This document shows positions 24,901-31,711 of a stretch of DNA of 46,794 nt, piece by piece. The notes below the pieces were generated by a model. It did no database searches. It saw only the letters and a program-made list of their open reading frames with translations, and was not told the origin of the DNA. A program made the translations under genes and the position numbers. The stretch is from contig JAJYCQ010000012.1 in the NCBI GenBank assembly GCA_021778315.1, positions 1-46,794 on the forward strand. Reading direction: 5' to 3'. The first letter of the stretch is position 1; every line of letters starts with the position of its first letter. This DNA comes from Acidobacteriota bacterium (lineage in GTDB: Bacteria > Acidobacteriota > Terriglobia > Terriglobales > Acidobacteriaceae).

Positions 24901-25487
24901 ACTTCGATGTACGTAACATGGCGAAGGGCTACGTTGTGTATGACCTGCCCTTCGGGAAGGGCAAGGAGTTCCTCAACAAGAACTGGCTTGAGGATGTAGC
25001 GCTGGGCGGTCTGCAACTATCGGGAACGGTTGTCCTGTCCGCAGGAAATCCCTTCCAGGTGTTTGCGTCGGATAGCACCTACAACCATGCGGGTTCGCAG
25101 TATCCGAATCTGACGGGAATCAGCACGATTCCAATCGGAGGCCGGACGCTCAAGGAGTGGTACAACCCAGCAGCGTTCTCCAATCCGGGTAACGGAAACT
25201 TCGGTACTCTCGGCAGGAATCCGCTGGTCGGACCTGGATTCAGCCTTGTGAATCTGTCGGCGTTGAAGGAGTTCCATTTGCCATGGAGAGGGATGGGCCT
25301 GGCGCTTCGTGTCGATGCGTCGAATGCTCTGAACCACCCGGCATTTGGCCAGCCAGCTGGCAACCTCGAAGGGGGTAATGGTCAGGGCACTCCGTATACG
25401 GGAACGAATGCCTCATCGCAGGGGCAGATCACTAGCCTGCAAGGTGCGCCACGTAACGTGCAGCTGGGTGCCCGGTTCTCGTTCTAA
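21984..25487 (+). CDS. TonB-dependent receptor, large, with N-terminal carboxypeptidase-regulatory domain
   Basis: 1167 residues, outer membrane. The signal peptide is ~1-27 (IFRMILIAVIGVLGLGSAYAQ). A carboxypeptidase-D regulatory-like Ig domain (~30-115; GDIRGTVTDSTGALVPDVTVTVLN) precedes the plug and a long Tyr/Asn-rich barrel (VFFFGYDQIHNN-type, QPRPWKRYFGRLDYDITPHNRLTLSDTQ), ending VQLGARFSF with a terminal Phe as expected for BAM substrates. This is the 'Oar-like' class so numerous in Acidobacteriota; I see no TonB box I can define. The start is ATG 21984 with GGAGG 4 bases upstream; the frame is open to 21882 but without signal-peptide character. With operator O2 upstream and GH genes nearby, uptake of oligosaccharides is a reasonable inference. 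A strong terminator follows. Confidence 0.93.
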   Translation: MKLSWSIFRMILIAVIGVLGLGSAYAQSTNSGDIRGTVTDSTGALVPDVTVTVLNVNTGVSKDYKTNHDGLYDTNSIVAGSYKLTFKKPGFGTYVRGPVTVEVGYTTVDAPLKVGSTSAEVTVNTDVALLDTNGGSQTTTLEAHDMDQLPNIGGSNGPDWENFMILLPGATGAPGSSAGSTNPGQEVSTNGNLPYSNVLADGASTSLGASQNANPATFEDVQELQVSLSSFSAQYGIGGLIINQITKGGTDKFHGVLYEYFQNRSLDAANYGFGTKEQVPYLNYDNFGGTVSGPVALPFMNLKKKAFFFFGYDQIHNNTVAAGFQTVPTPAIMSGDFTGSYTLYDPTTQTIAYDAKGNPYPVRRSFMSEYGTNAVPASMIDKVSQNIQSFYPTAANHIPYGNFVAGATTNSAGVLVNNFYSQYAQPRPWKRYFGRLDYDITPHNRLTLSDTQGDELENGDNPVTACPIGCQIGDVDNNNAQISDVWTISPNVVNEARMGYTDQLNFFADSGTGTGLPAKIGWQYAKADVLPSTQFIRNYPYAWIQPATNASYKEFVFDPSDVVTMIRGKHILHFGGEVAIYRNDDTGWGNINAGTLQFSGAYTENWTVDPSTGLASANTNSGEEYADFLMGYAQNWNAGVNPEFGARLKKPQMFIQDDWKIKQNFTINLGLRYEISHGFNEVKGNMATFDPTVNNPANNTLGAYWFGETHANGRTALQANVFSTVLPRVGFSWLLDPNTTLRGGFGLYSYNFSLDQYGGGMGNSVSSSGSASDQSNGLYPITKYDGPGTLNPLGGGSTGPLPYTAASQDPTRFNGQGVGYQAYNTPIPKIYQWSLSADRQITTNMVLNLSYVASHGFNLAFPVNLNAIPENALSSSDASGCGSGSSVNCAAQFPNYQSINGNLYQAVSNYNSLQVVVTKRYSHGLSFSANYVWSHFLDDSDSSGWGGRAGPINYQHASTLTVNQASKNYGPSNFDVRNMAKGYVVYDLPFGKGKEFLNKNWLEDVALGGLQLSGTVVLSAGNPFQVFASDSTYNHAGSQYPNLTGISTIPIGGRTLKEWYNPAAFSNPGNGNFGTLGRNPLVGPGFSLVNLSALKEFHLPWRGMGLALRVDASNALNHPAFGQPAGNLEGGNGQGTPYTGTNASSQGQITSLQGAPRNVQLGARFSF

Positions 25488-25511
25488 CCAAGCTGATGTA
25501 CCAACCAATCA

Positions 25512-25542
25512 AGAGACGGCGGGCTTCCGCCGTCTCTTTTTT
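25512..25542 (+). terminator. intrinsic terminator after the TonB receptor
   Basis: AGAGACGGCGG/CCGCCGTCTCT stem (25512-25522 with 25527-25537, loop GCTT), followed by a six-T run (25537-25542). It lies 24 bases after the receptor stop, so the TPR gene downstream needs its own promoter. Confidence 0.93.
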
Positions 25543-25587
25543 GCATCGGCCACTCGGTAGCCCGAGTGCTTATATGATTTGAACAGT

Positions 25588-26772
25588 ATGAGGGTAGAGT
25601 TGAGACGGCTTTTCGCAGCAGTAGTCCTGTTCCTGAGTGTCACGCCGGGCTTCGCGCAGAAGGCGGAAGACAAGCAGCAAGAGTTTGCAGCGCATAGCAA
25701 GAAGGCACAGGATTATTTGCGCGCAAAGCGTCCGGACCTCGCGATACCGGAGTTGCAGGCAGCGGTCGCTCTGGAGCCAGACAGCCTGGATACCCGGGCG
25801 AATCTTGGGGTGCTGCTGTTCTTTCGGGGGGAGTATAGCGAGGCTCTTCCGCAACTGCGAGCGGCGGTGGCGATGAAGCCGGATCTTTGGAAGATTCGGT
25901 CGCTGCTGGGGATTGCGGAGCGGCGGACGGGGGATGAGGCGCAGGGGCGGATCGATCTGGAGGCGGCGTATCCGCATCTTGAAGAAGAGAAGCTGATGGT
26001 GGATGTGGGGCTGGATCTGATTGAGAGCTACGCGGCGACGGATGATTTGAACAAGGCATCGGATGTGATTGCGCAGCTGCTGAAGCTGAGGCCGACGGAT
26101 CCGAGCCTGCTGTATACGTCGTATCGGATCCACTCGAGCTTAATGGCGGAGTCGCTGCTGAGCTTGTCGCTGGTGGCTCCGGACTCGGCGCAACTGCACC
26201 AGGCGATCGCGCATGAGTTGCAGCGGACGCAGGATCTAGCGGGGACGATACGGAATCTGCGGGAGGCGCTGGCGCTGGATCCTCGGCTGCCGGGAATTCA
26301 TTTTGAGCTGGCCGAGGCGCTGCATGCGTCGGATGATGAGAAGCTGCATGCGGAGGCAGTGGAACAGTACAAGCTGGCGGTGGAGACGAACCCGAACGAT
26401 CCTAAGGCGGCGAGCCGGATGGGGGATATCGAGGTAGAGAGCGGTGACCTGGCGGCGGGGGAGAAGGACTACCGGCAGGCGCTGAAGCTGCAGCCGGATT
26501 CCACAGATGCGACGATCGGGCTGGCCAATGTGCTTTTGCAGAAGGGCGATGCGGGAGCGGCAGAGCCTCTGCTGGAGAAGGTGATTGCCGAGGATCCTAC
26601 GAACTATCTGGCTCATTTTCGGCTGAGTGCGGTGTACCGGAAGCTGAATCGGCCAGAGGATGCGAAGCGGGAGTTGGACTCGTATAAGAAGTACAAGGAC
26701 ATGCACGAGAAGCTGAAGTCGATCTATCAGAAGATGAGCCAGGATACGGGGGAGAAGACTCCGGCTAAGTAG
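25588..26772 (+). CDS. exported TPR-repeat protein
   Basis: 394 residues from ATG 25588 (TTG 25579 is an alternative); signal peptide ~1-24 (FAAVVLFLSVTPGFAQ). At least six tetratricopeptide-like units are readable: AQDYLRAKRPDLAIPELQAAVALEP, TRANLGVLLFFRGEYSEALPQLRAAVAMKP, RNLREALALDPRLPGIHFELAEAL, AVEQYKLAVETNPNDPKAASRMGDIEVESGDLAAGEKDYRQALKLQP, IGLANVLLQKGDAGAAEPLLEKVIAEDP and AHFRLSAVYRKLNRPEDAKRELDSYKKY. It is a scaffold, probably periplasmic; no catalytic motif. TPR proteins of this kind often sit next to TonB receptors and ASPIC/UnbV genes in Acidobacteriota. The partner is unknown. Confidence 0.85.
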   Translation: MRVELRRLFAAVVLFLSVTPGFAQKAEDKQQEFAAHSKKAQDYLRAKRPDLAIPELQAAVALEPDSLDTRANLGVLLFFRGEYSEALPQLRAAVAMKPDLWKIRSLLGIAERRTGDEAQGRIDLEAAYPHLEEEKLMVDVGLDLIESYAATDDLNKASDVIAQLLKLRPTDPSLLYTSYRIHSSLMAESLLSLSLVAPDSAQLHQAIAHELQRTQDLAGTIRNLREALALDPRLPGIHFELAEALHASDDEKLHAEAVEQYKLAVETNPNDPKAASRMGDIEVESGDLAAGEKDYRQALKLQPDSTDATIGLANVLLQKGDAGAAEPLLEKVIAEDPTNYLAHFRLSAVYRKLNRPEDAKRELDSYKKYKDMHEKLKSIYQKMSQDTGEKTPAK

Positions 26773-26810
26773 GGGCGTGGAGTTGTCGGGGGAGTATTGA
26801 ATGGGCTGCG

Positions 26811-26939
26811 GGGATTCCCTCAGGGGCTGAAGCCGCGTTGAGGTGGTGGGGTTATGGCGGGACTCAAGTCTCGCCCCTTCAAAGCAAAGGTTGGATTCGA
26901 CGCGAAGGTTGGATTTGACGCGAAGGCTGGATTGGAGGC
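26811..26939 (+). repeat. spacer repeats: ATTCCCTCAGGGGCTGAAGCC element and three 18-base tandem units
   Basis: GGATTCCCTCAGGGGCTGAA (~26812-26832) contains a CCCTCAGGGG inverted repeat and resembles the element at ~21070. GGCGGGA/TCTCGCC follows at ~26857-26874. Three 18-base units then abut: AAGGTTGGATTCGACGCG (26886-26903), AAGGTTGGATTTGACGCG (26904-26921) and a diverged AAGGCTGGATTGGAGGCT (26922-26939), ending 11 bases before the lacI stop. Seen only; no function assigned. Confidence 0.75.
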
Positions 26940-26949
26940 TGTCGGTTTG

Positions 26950-28026
26950 CTATGCCTTGGGTTTGGTGGGGTGCGACCTGGGGGGTGGGGCGGTGGATTC
27001 ACGGACGATGAGCTCGGGTTCTACCTGGATGAAGGAGGGCAGGGACTGGTGCTCAAGGCGGCGGAGGAGAGCGGCGGCGGCGGTGCTTCCCATGAGCCTA
27101 AGGGGCTGGCGGATGGTGGTGAGGCTGGGGACCTGATAGGAGGCTGACTCGATGTCGTCGAAGCCCATGATGGAGACATCGCGGGGGACGTCGAGGCCGG
27201 AGTCGTGGAGGGCTCGGATGCTGCCCATGGCTGCGATGTCGTTGAAGCAGAGGATGGCGGTGAACTTTTGGCGGGCCTCGAGGAGGTCGTGGATGCCGGG
27301 GTAGCTGATCTCGGGGGAGGTGGAGTCCTTTGCGAGTTGGATGGTCAAGCGGCTCTCCATCGCGAGGCCGAGGTCACTGGCCATCTGCATGGTGGCGGCC
27401 CAGCGAAGCTCGGTGTCGGTGCTGACGGATTGACCCTTCATGAAGACGATCTTGCGATGGCCGAGGTCGTAGAGGTGTTGGAGGGCAAGGCGGGCGGCGA
27501 GTACATGATCGAGGACGACGTTGGTGATGTCGGGCAAGTCTGTGTGGCCGGCGATGAGGACGGTGGGGAGGGGGAGTGGGTCGACGAGCTTGGTATCGAT
27601 GGCGAGGATGCCGTCGACGCCGCGGGCCTGGAGGAGTGCGGGGTACTCCTTGATGAGGGACTGCTTGTGGCGGTGGTGAACGGTGAAGTAGAAGTAGCCT
27701 TCCTCCATGAGGAGGTCGCCGATGCCGGAGAGGACCTGGGAGTGATAGCCTTCGCCGAGGACGGGGAGGAGGATGCCGATGCTCCGCATGGGCTTGCCGA
27801 GGAGGGAGCGGGCGATCATGTTGGGCTTGTAGTTGAATTCGGCGGCGGCGGCTCGAATTCGCTCGCGGGTGGGTTCGGGAATGGAGCGGCCGGGAGTGTT
27901 GTTGAGGACGAACGAGATGGTGGAGGGACTGAGATTGAGGTGCCGCGCGAGGTCTTTGAGGCTCACGCTGCGGGGGCGGTGGCCAGGGGACTTGGCGGAG
28001 GGGTCGTTCGCATCTCGCATAGCCAT
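26950..28026 (-). CDS. LacI-family transcriptional regulator
   Basis: 358 residues. After a 20-residue polar lead the HTH is residues 21-43 (VSLKDLARHLNLSPSTISFVLNN), with the hinge region RAAAAEFNYKPNMIARSLLGKPMRSIGILLP and a periplasmic-binding-protein-like effector domain to ~345 (GVDGILAIDTKLVDPLPLPTVLIAG, TAILCFNDIAAMGSIRALHDSGLDVPRDVSIMGFDDIESASYQVPSLTTIRQPLRLMG). ATG 28026 is used; ATG 28020 also possible. It is divergent from the GH3 gene, sharing operator O3 at 28152-28167, so autoregulation is plausible. It is the natural candidate for the protein that binds the four matching palindromes here; the inducer is probably a mono- or oligosaccharide released by the GH enzymes (inference). 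Confidence 0.94.
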   Translation of the reverse strand: MAMRDANDPSAKSPGHRPRSVSLKDLARHLNLSPSTISFVLNNTPGRSIPEPTRERIRAAAAEFNYKPNMIARSLLGKPMRSIGILLPVLGEGYHSQVLSGIGDLLMEEGYFYFTVHHRHKQSLIKEYPALLQARGVDGILAIDTKLVDPLPLPTVLIAGHTDLPDITNVVLDHVLAARLALQHLYDLGHRKIVFMKGQSVSTDTELRWAATMQMASDLGLAMESRLTIQLAKDSTSPEISYPGIHDLLEARQKFTAILCFNDIAAMGSIRALHDSGLDVPRDVSIMGFDDIESASYQVPSLTTIRQPLRLMGSTAAAALLRRLEHQSLPSFIQVEPELIVRESTAPPPRSHPTKPKA

Positions 28027-28142
28027 GAATGTACGCTCTGATCAGGATAGCAACACCTGCAGATTGTAGAGGGAGTGGGCTCGGAATAACCGGGGAGGTG
28101 GGGAGCGAGGGCGAGGGGATGCGTGGGTCTATGGGTAGGGAG

Positions 28143-28172
28143 TGGACATGGAAACAAACGTTTGTCTACAAT
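28143..28172 (+). promoter_or_regulatory. GH3 promoter with embedded LacI-type operator (O3)
   Basis: -35 TGGACA (28143-28148), an 18-base spacer and -10 TACAAT (28167-28172). The operator AAACAAACGTTTGTCT (28152-28167) fills the spacer and touches the -10, matching the perfect palindrome at 15 of 16 positions. A bound repressor would block polymerase directly. Confidence 0.75.
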
Positions 28173-28236
28173 GACGCTACTCTGTTCGTCACGAAAATTC
28201 GTACCCTGATTGTGTGACTGTCTTTTAGCGGAAGAC

Positions 28237-30597
28237 ATGGCGGATGACAGGGTATTCCTCTGGAGATCTGCTGTGCGCCTACGTGCCTTGCCTGCCTTGC
28301 TGATGTTTTCTGCCGTTGCAACCCTTGTGGGTGTGGCTTCCACGTATATGCCGGCTCCGTGGAGCAGTGTGTCGGCGCATGAAGAGCGTGGGGCGGGCAC
28401 GGTTGCGGGTACGGATGCGGAGGGGCGGGCGTTCGTCGATTCGCTGCTGAAGAAGATGACGCTGGAAGAAAAGATCGGGCAGATGAGCCAGGTGCCGTTG
28501 AACTCGACTCCGGACAGGCCGGTCGACGAGATGATACGGAAGGGGCAGGTGGGGTCGTTTCTATTTATCACGAATGCGGCGGAGATCAACCGGCTGCAGC
28601 ATCTTGCGGTGGAGCAGGGGCGGCTGCATATTCCTCTACTGTTTGGCTTCGATGTGATTCATGGATTTCGGACGATCTATCCGGTGCCGCTGGCGATGGC
28701 GGCGAGCTGGGATCCGGCGGTGGCGGAACGCGAGCAGAGGATGGCGGCGAAGGAGGCTCGGGCGACGGGAGTGCAGTGGACGTTTGGCCCGATGGTGGAT
28801 ATTGCTCGGGATCCGCGGTGGGGACGGATCATGGAAGGCGCTGGGGAGGATCCGTATCTGGGTTCGAGGATGGCGGAGGCGCAGGTGCGGGGATTTCAGG
28901 GTGCGGTGCTGGGTTCGCCGGAGCATATTCTTGCGTGCGTGAAGCACTTTGCGGGGTATGGGGCGGCGTCGGGTGGGCGCGACTATGAGGAGTCGAATAT
29001 TTCGGATGAGCAGTTATGGAATGTGTATCTGCCACCGTTCCATGCGGCGATTGAGGCGGGGGCTGGGTCTGTGATGAGCGCGTACATGGACCTGAATGGG
29101 GTTCCCGCTACGGGCAATCATTTCCTGCTTCATGACGTGTTGCGCGAGGATTGGAAGTTCAAGGGGATGGTGGTGAGCGACTGGAATTCGGTGAGCAGCT
29201 TGACGACGCATGGGTTCGCGCGCAATGACGAGGATGCGGCGGTGCGGGCGGTGAATGCGGGCGTGGATATGGAGATGACGAGCCACAGCTATCGGGATGA
29301 GCTGGTGGCGGCGGTTCGCAAGGGGAGTGTGAAGGAGGCCACGATCGATCGGGCGGTGGAAGATATTTTGATGACGAAGTACAGGCTGGGATTGTTTAAG
29401 AATCCGTACATTGATGTGCCTCATGCGGCGGCGCAGCTGGTGACTCCGGAGCAGAGGGAGGCGGCTCGTGAGACGGCGACGCGGACGGCGGTGCTGCTGC
29501 GGAACGAGGGTCAGTTGCTGCCGCTGAGCAAGCAGTACAAGTCGATTGCGGTGATCGGGATGCTGGCGGATTCGAAGGCGGACATTATGGGTTCGTGGAG
29601 TTTGGCGGGGCATCCGGAGGACTCGGTTACGGTGGTGGAGGGGATGCGGAAGAGGTTTAGCCCGGGCACGACGATTGCGTATACGAAGGGCGTGGAGATT
29701 GAGCGGGAACAGCCGTCGATCTTCGATGACCAGTTTGTGAGCCCGAAGCCGACGATGAAGACGGAGGCGGAGCGCGCGGCGGAGTTTCAACATGCGATTG
29801 AGCTGGTGCGGCAGTCGGATGTGGCGGTGCTGGTGCTGGGAGAGCTGCAGAGTATGAGCGGGGAGCGGGCGTCGCGTTCAAGCCTCGCGCTGCCGGGCAA
29901 GCAGGAGGAGCTGCTGGAGGCTGCGGTGGCGACGGGGAAGCCGGTGGTGCTGGTGCTGCTGAATGGGCGGCCGCTGAACATTACGTGGGCGTCGGAGCAT
30001 GTGCCGGCGATTTTGGAGGCGTGGTATCCGGGGACGGAGGGCGGCGATGCGATTGCGGATCTGCTCTCGGGCGATGCGAATCCTGGGGGCAAGCTTCCGG
30101 TTGCGTGGCCGCGGAGTGTGGGGCAGATTCCGATCAACTATGCCCGCAACCTGACGCAGATTCCTGAGGCGTTGAATGAGCGGTATTGGGATGGGACGAG
30201 TGCTCCGCTGTATCCGTTTGGGTATGGGCTGAGCTACTCGAGCTTTACGGTGGGGAAGCTGAAGCTGGCGGAGCCTACGGTGCATGCAGGGTCGACGCTG
30301 AAGGTTTCGGTGGAGGTGGAGAATACGAGTTCGCGCGCGGGCGATGAGGTGGTGGAGTTGTATACGCATCAGCGGGCGGGAAGTGCGTCTCGACCGGTGC
30401 GCGAGTTGAAGGGATTTGAGCGCGTTAGCCTGAAGGCGCATGAGAAGCGAACGGTGACGCTGACGTTGCAGACGAAGGAGCTGGGGTTCTGGAGCCCGCA
30501 GACGCATCGTTGGGGGATGGAGCCGGGGATGTTCGATGTTTGGGTTGGGGCGGATGAGGCTGCGGGGAATCATGGGGAGTTCGAGATGCTGCCCTGA
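28237..30597 (+). CDS. bglX: GH3 beta-glucosidase (BglX-like), exported
   Basis: 786 residues from ATG 28237, which has GCGGAAG just upstream; the frame is open to 28210 without a better start. A signal/anchor segment is at ~12-40 (RLRALPALLMFSAVATLVGVAS). GH3 N-domain: LTLEEKIGQM-type MTLEEKIGQMSQ, FGFDVIHGFRTIYPVPLAMAASWDP, FGPMVDIARDPRWGRIMEGAGEDPYLGS, CVKHFAGYGAASGGRDYEESN, and nucleophile Asp315 in MVVSDWNS. The C-domain and a fibronectin-III-like tail follow (PVAWPRSVGQIPINY, PFGYGLSYSSF, EVVELYTHQRAGSASRPVRELKGFERV). It releases glucose from beta-linked oligosaccharides in the periplasm. It sits under operator O3, divergent from lacI. Confidence 0.95.
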   Translation: MADDRVFLWRSAVRLRALPALLMFSAVATLVGVASTYMPAPWSSVSAHEERGAGTVAGTDAEGRAFVDSLLKKMTLEEKIGQMSQVPLNSTPDRPVDEMIRKGQVGSFLFITNAAEINRLQHLAVEQGRLHIPLLFGFDVIHGFRTIYPVPLAMAASWDPAVAEREQRMAAKEARATGVQWTFGPMVDIARDPRWGRIMEGAGEDPYLGSRMAEAQVRGFQGAVLGSPEHILACVKHFAGYGAASGGRDYEESNISDEQLWNVYLPPFHAAIEAGAGSVMSAYMDLNGVPATGNHFLLHDVLREDWKFKGMVVSDWNSVSSLTTHGFARNDEDAAVRAVNAGVDMEMTSHSYRDELVAAVRKGSVKEATIDRAVEDILMTKYRLGLFKNPYIDVPHAAAQLVTPEQREAARETATRTAVLLRNEGQLLPLSKQYKSIAVIGMLADSKADIMGSWSLAGHPEDSVTVVEGMRKRFSPGTTIAYTKGVEIEREQPSIFDDQFVSPKPTMKTEAERAAEFQHAIELVRQSDVAVLVLGELQSMSGERASRSSLALPGKQEELLEAAVATGKPVVLVLLNGRPLNITWASEHVPAILEAWYPGTEGGDAIADLLSGDANPGGKLPVAWPRSVGQIPINYARNLTQIPEALNERYWDGTSAPLYPFGYGLSYSSFTVGKLKLAEPTVHAGSTLKVSVEVENTSSRAGDEVVELYTHQRAGSASRPVRELKGFERVSLKAHEKRTVTLTLQTKELGFWSPQTHRWGMEPGMFDVWVGADEAAGNHGEFEMLP

Positions 30598-30701
30598 GGG
30601 GCCGGCTGTAGGGCAGGAGCGAGGGCAAAGTATATCTTTCGGCGTGGGTTTGATTAAGGTAGGATCAATTAAATTTAGTTTCCTTGTACTGCCCTGCCTC
30701 T

Positions 30702-31529
30702 ATGACAGATAAATCGATTTCTCAGAGCTCGATGCCAGGTGTTCATTTCACGATCTCCCAAGTAGCGAAGATGATTAATGTCAGTGCTTCCACGTTGCGA
30801 CTGTGGGAGCAGCGTGGGCTGGCTCGACCGCACCGGACGGAGAGCGGATACCGGGTGTACCGGATGGAAGATGTGGAGCGACTGAAGCAGGTTCATCAGT
30901 TGCGGGTGGGCCAGAATCTGAATCCGGATGCGATTCGCCACATGATGGGCGAGGCGGCGCTGGCAAATGGGGAGGCGGCTCCGGCGAAGATAGAGAACGC
31001 GATTGGGGCGAGGCTTCGAAAGCTGCGGCTACAGAGCAAGCTTACGCTCTCGGAGGCGTCGCATCGGGCGGGACTGTCGGCGAGCTTTCTGAGCTGCGTG
31101 GAGCGGGGACAGGCGAATGCGTCGGTGGCGAGTTTGCAGAAGCTATCGGTGATCTACGACTCGAACGTGCTGGCCTTTTTCTCGAAGACGACGACGGAGA
31201 ACAAGCTGGTTCGGCCAAAGGACAGGAAGAGTCTTTCCAATGAGCCGGGCATTAATATCGAGCTGCTGGCCGAGGGCGAGAGGGCGATGGAGGCGCATAT
31301 GTTTCATATCGCTCCGGGGGCGTCGAGTGGAGGCTCGTACCATCATGAGGGCGAGGAGTTTTTGTATGTGCTGAGCGGGAGTTGCGAGTTCTGGTTGGAT
31401 GAGGTGGAGCACTACCGGCTGGAGGTGGGGGACAGCCTGTACTTCTCGAGCCAGCAGACGCATCGGTGGAGCAACGTGGGTGAGGTTGAGGCGGTGCTGC
31501 TGTGGATCAATACTCCACCGACGTTTTGA
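30702..31529 (+). CDS. MerR-XRE-cupin fusion transcriptional regulator
   Basis: 275 residues from ATG 30702 (TTG 30684 and ATG 30732 possible). Three domains are readable: a MerR-type winged HTH (~10-80; FTISQVAKMINVSASTLRLWEQRGLARPHRTESGYRVYRMEDVERLKQV), an XRE/Cro HTH (~100-155; IGARLRKLRLQSKLTLSEASHRAGLSASFLSCVERGQANASVASLQKLS) and a C-terminal cupin_2 (~195-270; APGASSGGSYHHEGEEFLYVLSGSCEFWLDEVEHYRLEVGDSLYFSSQQTHRWSN) with the His/Glu set usual for metal or ligand binding. XRE-cupin regulators are common (PuuR-like); adding a MerR DNA-binding domain is less usual. An imperfect inverted repeat TTGAT/ATCAA (30650-30654 and 30664-30668) lies upstream and may be its site. Target genes unknown. 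Confidence 0.86.
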   Translation: MTDKSISQSSMPGVHFTISQVAKMINVSASTLRLWEQRGLARPHRTESGYRVYRMEDVERLKQVHQLRVGQNLNPDAIRHMMGEAALANGEAAPAKIENAIGARLRKLRLQSKLTLSEASHRAGLSASFLSCVERGQANASVASLQKLSVIYDSNVLAFFSKTTTENKLVRPKDRKSLSNEPGINIELLAEGERAMEAHMFHIAPGASSGGSYHHEGEEFLYVLSGSCEFWLDEVEHYRLEVGDSLYFSSQQTHRWSNVGEVEAVLLWINTPPTF

Positions 31530-31711
31530 TGGAGTGAGGGGCGGAGAGTCGCTGGATGAGGAGTCACGGGGTGGGTCTGCATGATATGTTTATGCCACCT
31601 CCGCAGGGGGATTCCGCGTCGTGCGGAATGTGTTAGAGCTATGCGCTTCTTCGTCCGCTGCCGTTAGCGTTTGGATCTGTTCGCTCCCAATTGTGAGCCC
31701 AAGGAGTTTCC

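Noticed and set aside
31650..31665. GTTAGCGTTTGG as a fifth LacI-type operator upstream of the tricorn-like gene
   Set aside because: Only the right half resembles the palindrome and the left half does not match; likely chance.
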